A stretch of 64,000 nucleotides of DNA from Hoeflea sp. Lineage in GTDB: Bacteria > Pseudomonadota > Alphaproteobacteria > Rhizobiales > Rhizobiaceae. Below, in pieces: positions 61,301 through 64,000 of the stretch. The notes beneath the pieces were generated by a model. The model saw nothing but the letters and a program-made list of their open reading frames with translations, did not search any database and was not told the origin of the DNA. The DNA lies in the NCBI GenBank assembly GCA_019084245.1, contig JAHRFE010000007.1, forward strand, positions 62,001 through 126,000, given 5' to 3'. A program made the position numbers and the translations under genes. Each line of letters begins with the position of its first letter. Within the stretch, counting starts at the first letter, position 1.

Positions 61301-61458
61301 TGACCCATCGATTTTTGACCGGACGACTTGGTTGCTCACCGCCAGAGGCGGAGACAGGCTCAACACTTCACTTAAATTCGATGACGAACGCCTGCGCCGA
61401 GCGCTTTAAAGAGCGCTTGCGCCGGAAAATGCATTCATGGACATAAAGGACTCCCCCC

Positions 61459-61668
61459 ATGAAAACCGGTACTGTCAAATTCTACAACGACCAAAAGGGC
61501 TTCGGCTTCATCGCACCTGACGACGGCAGCAAGGACGTGTTCGTACACGCCACTGCACTTGAGCGCGCTGGCATGCGCGGTCTGGCCGAAGGCCAGAAGG
61601 TGTCTTTCGACACCGCTGAAGACCGTCGCACCGGCAAGACTGCCGTTTCGACCATCCAGGCTGACTGA
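61459..61668 (+). CDS. Cold-shock protein (CspA family)
   Basis: The 69-residue OB-fold protein starts [30 protein letters not shown] is RNP-1 and VFVHATAL is RNP-2. It binds single-stranded nucleic acid and melts RNA structure. The strong promoter, long leader and tight UUCG-loop terminator indicate an independent, highly expressed transcript. Whether it is cold-induced cannot be seen from sequence, since many rhizobial Csp paralogues are constitutive. Confidence 0.97.
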   Translation: MKTGTVKFYNDQKGFGFIAPDDGSKDVFVHATALERAGMRGLAEGQKVSFDTAEDRRTGKTAVSTIQAD

Positions 61669-61718
61669 AAAGTCAAACCTGAGACCGGCTGGCTAGGCTG
61701 GTCGCTGTGATTTGATCG

Positions 61719-61748
61719 CGCCCGGAAGCTTCGGCTTCCGGGCGTTTT
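61719..61748 (+). terminator. Intrinsic terminator of the cold-shock gene
   Basis: CGCCCGGAAGC (61719-61729) pairs perfectly with GCTTCCGGGCG (61734-61744) around a stable TTCG tetraloop, followed by four Ts (61745-61748). It lies 50 bases after the csp stop. Confidence 0.9.
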
Positions 61749-61807
61749 CGTGTGGCGTTCCGGCAGAGTGGATCGGATCAGCTGTTTGCTTGCGCGTTGC
61801 GCACAAA

Positions 61808-61839
61808 CGCAAAAAGCCGGTCCGCGATGGACCGGCTTT
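61808..61839 (-). terminator. Intrinsic terminator of rpmF
   Basis: AAAGCCGGTCC (61813-61823) pairs perfectly with GGACCGGCTTT (61829-61839) around a 5-base loop. On the minus strand the stem runs into TTTTT (61811-61815). It lies 26 bases after the rpmF stop. Confidence 0.88.
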
Positions 61840-61865
61840 CAAGCCTCGACAAGCTTAGAGAAAGC

Positions 61866-62051
61866 TTATGCGGTTTCCTTCGGCGTCAGAACCTGGCGGC
61901 CGCGGTACATGCCTGTCTTCAGGTCGATGTGGTGCGGGCGGCGCAGTTCGCCGGAATTCTTGTCCTCGACATAGGTCGGGGCCTTGAGGGCGTCAGCCGA
62001 GCGGCGCATGCCGCGCTTGGACGGGGAGGTTTTACGCTTCGGAACAGCCAT
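61866..62051 (-). CDS. rpmF: 50S ribosomal protein L32
   Basis: The 61-residue product starts [22 protein letters not shown] and continues with CxxC-less alphaproteobacterial L32 features ([22 protein letters not shown]). The zinc-binding cysteines of some L32 proteins are absent, as usual in this order. The open frame upstream of MAVP is not conserved. Preceded by GGAG, followed by its own terminator. Confidence 0.97.
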   Translation of the reverse strand: MAVPKRKTSPSKRGMRRSADALKAPTYVEDKNSGELRRPHHIDLKTGMYRGRQVLTPKETA

Positions 62052-62230
62052 GACGAACTCCAGTTCAACATTTAGACATGATCGACGGCCGACCCGGGGG
62101 CCGAAACTGACGCATGCCGATTTCGGAAATTTGACGGGCTTATACATGGCAATTGCGGGTTTGACCAGCGTTGGCGCGCATTTTTTTGCCACCGGAAACC
62201 CGCTCGGGCTCTGCCGCATCAGCCACTCCC

Positions 62231-62878
62231 TCAGGCCTCGTCTTCCTCGACGACCCATGGTTCGGCGCGGCCGGCCGCTTCCCACTCGCGCCACGCCGGC
62301 AGCTGCTTCATCCGGGACATGTAGCCCGCCACATCGGGCCGGGTTTCGAAGGCATAGACGTCAAGACGGTTGACCACCGGCGCAAACATGGCGTCGGCGA
62401 TCGAAAACCCGCCCAGCAGGAACGGTCCGCCATGCTGCTCGAGGCACTCGCTCCACAGGGCCTGGATGCGAGCGACGTCGGCGAGAATGGCGGGTGTCAG
62501 GGCGATTGGCCGGCGCTCGCGCCGCATGTTCATCGGGCAGGCGGACCGCAAGGCCTGAAACGAGGACACCATCTCGGAACTCATCGCCATGGCCTTGCTG
62601 CGCGTTACTGGATCCTCGGGCCACAGGCCCGAGCCCGGATGCTTGCGGGCGACATGATCAAGGATGGCCAGGGATTCCCAGATGGTGGCGCCATCGTCGA
62701 CCAGGACCGGGACCTTGCCGGTGGGCGAGAATGCCTTGAACGCGGGATTGCCTCGGGCCATGTCGAAAGGGACCAGACTTTCCTCGAACGCAATGCCGGT
62801 CACGCGCATGCCGATCCAGGGCCGGAACGACCAGGAGGAATAATTCTTGTTGCCAATGTAAAGGACCGGGCCGGCCAT
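62231..62878 (-). CDS. Glutathione S-transferase family protein
   Basis: The 215-residue product has a thioredoxin-like N-terminal domain ([19 protein letters not shown], with SSWS at the active-site position; [20 protein letters not shown], the glutathione-binding VP and ES pairs) and an all-helical C-terminal domain ([25 protein letters not shown]). It matches the YfcF/MaiA-like zeta or unclassified GST groups; the exact substrate is unknown. It lies 74 bases downstream of mtgA on the same strand. Confidence 0.9.
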   Translation of the reverse strand: MAGPVLYIGNKNYSSWSFRPWIGMRVTGIAFEESLVPFDMARGNPAFKAFSPTGKVPVLVDDGATIWESLAILDHVARKHPGSGLWPEDPVTRSKAMAMSSEMVSSFQALRSACPMNMRRERRPIALTPAILADVARIQALWSECLEQHGGPFLLGGFSIADAMFAPVVNRLDVYAFETRPDVAGYMSRMKQLPAWREWEAAGRAEPWVVEEDEA

Positions 62879-62952
62879 GGGCGCACCTCACGATGATGGG
62901 AGTTCAATCCCTTGCATGCGCAGCAAGGCGGGAAAAGCCAATTCCCTTGAAC

Positions 62953-63702
62953 TCAATCATAAAGGCATTTGATGTAGGCGCCGGACTGGGCGGCTCTCTT
63001 TTCAATGATGCCGGCCAGGCGTGTCATGCCGCGCGAGGGGTTGGCGGCATTGCGCTTGATCGGGTTGGGCAGGGTGACGGCAAGGAGCGCGGACTGGCGG
63101 GCCGAGAGTTTGGCGGCCGGCACGCCGAAATAGGCCTGAGCGGCGGCTTCGACGCCATAGACCCCCGGCGCCCATTCGGCGATATTGAGATAGATTTCCA
63201 TCGTACGCCGCTTGGTCCAGAGCATATCCATCCACATGGCCAGCGGGATCTCCAGCGCCTTGCGCACCACTGAACGGGTTGATGGGAGAAACAGGTTCTT
63301 CGCGGTCTGCATCGGTATCGTGCTGGCGCCGCGGGTGGCTTCGCCGACCAGCGCGTCATCGATCACCAGATTGAGCTCCTTCCAGTCGATGCCGGAATGG
63401 GTGCAAAACTGACCGTCTTCCGACATCATCACCGACTGCACCAGAACAGGGGCGATGGCATCGAAATCGACCCACTGGCGCTCATAGGCCCGGCCCGACA
63501 TCATCTCGCCCAGCATCAGGGTGGAGACCGGACGGATCTGCGGCATGGCATAGAGCGGAATCAGCAGATAGGGCAGGCCGACCGCCAGGACCACGAGGAC
63601 GAAGGCCCATGACAGAACGCGCCGGAAAATCGACCGGCGGCGGGGCGGTCGGCCTGTGTCCCGCCTCTCTCCGACAATATCGCTGGAATCCTGTCTGGTC
63701 AC
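62953..63702 (-). CDS. mtgA: Monofunctional peptidoglycan glycosyltransferase
   Basis: The 249-residue product begins with GTG 63702 (AGGGAAAG upstream) and polymerises lipid II into glycan strands. It has a membrane anchor ([25 protein letters not shown], ~28-52) and a GT51 domain: [15 protein letters not shown] (~95-109, catalytic Glu), [45 protein letters not shown] and [16 protein letters not shown]. There is no transpeptidase domain. It is divergent from the probable polyprenyl synthetase gene, a layout also seen in rhizobia. Confidence 0.95.
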   Translation of the reverse strand: MTRQDSSDIVGERRDTGRPPRRRSIFRRVLSWAFVLVVLAVGLPYLLIPLYAMPQIRPVSTLMLGEMMSGRAYERQWVDFDAIAPVLVQSVMMSEDGQFCTHSGIDWKELNLVIDDALVGEATRGASTIPMQTAKNLFLPSTRSVVRKALEIPLAMWMDMLWTKRRTMEIYLNIAEWAPGVYGVEAAAQAYFGVPAAKLSARQSALLAVTLPNPIKRNAANPSRGMTRLAGIIEKRAAQSGAYIKCLYD

Positions 63703-63917
63703 CTGACTTTCCCTGGATGAAAGATGCCGCCTGCCGAGGCCTGGCTCATGTCCTTATCTAGCTTGCGCGCGGATGGCCAGTCCAAAGCCGCGCTCCCCGC
63801 GCCATTCCCGCCGTGGCTCATTCATCCCGACGGACGCTGGTCCGCCCATCGCGCCGGGGATTTCTTCGGGGCAAACAAGCCATTGCCGCGCGCTGCACGG
63901 CATGGCAAGAAACCGGC

Positions 63918-64000
63918 ATGGACCGGGTTCACACAGACAGCTTCGCCGCGCGGCTCGACGCTGCGGCACAGGATGTGGCGGCGCTGCTTGCGGCACTGCT
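63918..64000 (+). CDS. Probable polyprenyl synthetase, N-terminal fragment (partial)
   Basis: ATG 63918 opens a frame to the window edge: MDRVHTDSFAARLDAAAQDV, then AALLAAL. This amphipathic start resembles that of farnesyl/geranylgeranyl diphosphate synthases, and in several rhizobia a polyprenyl synthetase gene is divergent from mtgA. No catalytic motif is inside the window, so the call rests mainly on position and N-terminal style. Confidence 0.45.
   Translation, partial: MDRVHTDSFAARLDAAAQDVAALLAAL

Overview
The window is a 64 kb stretch of a GC-rich alphaproteobacterial chromosome. Gene content and order point to the Hyphomicrobiales (Rhizobiales), most likely a Rhizobiaceae/Phyllobacteriaceae relative such as Hoeflea. 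The reasons are the mdh-sucCDAB-lpdA cluster followed by xerC, a 217-residue fructose-6-phosphate aldolase-type enzyme, priA and atpHAGDC, and the opposing block rplU-rpmA-GNAT-obgE-proB-proA-nadD-rsfS-rlmH-envC-ctpA-deacetylase-rppH. Genus is inference; the order-level call is fairly firm.

Region 1 (1-11.3 kb): TCA-cycle operon on the plus strand: the end of mdh, then sucC, sucD, sucA, sucB and lpdA. It is interrupted in unusual places. Between sucC and sucD lie a small membrane protein, a decayed copy of the sucD 5' end and a VapBC-type toxin-antitoxin pair with its own promoter and palindromic operator. An NTF2-like gene sits between sucD and sucA. A predicted EF-hand protein and a secreted protein sit between sucB and lpdA.

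Region 2 (11.3-25 kb): mixed housekeeping and envelope genes: an alanine/proline-rich membrane protein, a TraB/GumN protein, xerC, a lysophospholipid acyltransferase, a run of five adjacent hairpins, fsa, priA, a DUF3047 protein, a large MscS-type channel, DUF2061, an XRE-type regulator, a DMT transporter and a DUF4345-like membrane protein.

Region 3 (25-44.1 kb): the F1 ATP synthase operon atpHAGDC with its terminator, facing a long minus-strand block that runs from rplU down to a GNAT gene. This block carries ribosome biogenesis (L21, L27, ObgE, RsfS, RlmH), proline synthesis (ProB, ProA), NAD synthesis (NadD), cell-wall/division functions (EnvC, CtpA) and RNA decay (RppH). A tRNA-Ser(CGA) gene marks its upstream end.

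Region 4 (44.1-61.2 kb): accessory genes downstream of the tRNA: four secreted proteins of unknown function, an AraC-type regulator overlapping an MFS gene, an RND efflux operon with a divergent TetR regulator, an Orn/Lys/Arg decarboxylase, a hydroxypyruvate-isomerase-family protein, a second MFS transporter and a fatty acid desaturase. A 0.77 kb gap upstream of the araC-type gene holds no gene I can support.

Region 5 (61.2-64 kb): a cold-shock protein with a long leader, rpmF (L32), a glutathione S-transferase, mtgA and the first codons of a probable polyprenyl synthetase.

I see no phage, IS element, CRISPR array or rRNA. The strongest unusual structure is the toxin-antitoxin module inside the suc operon together with the partial sucD copy beside it.
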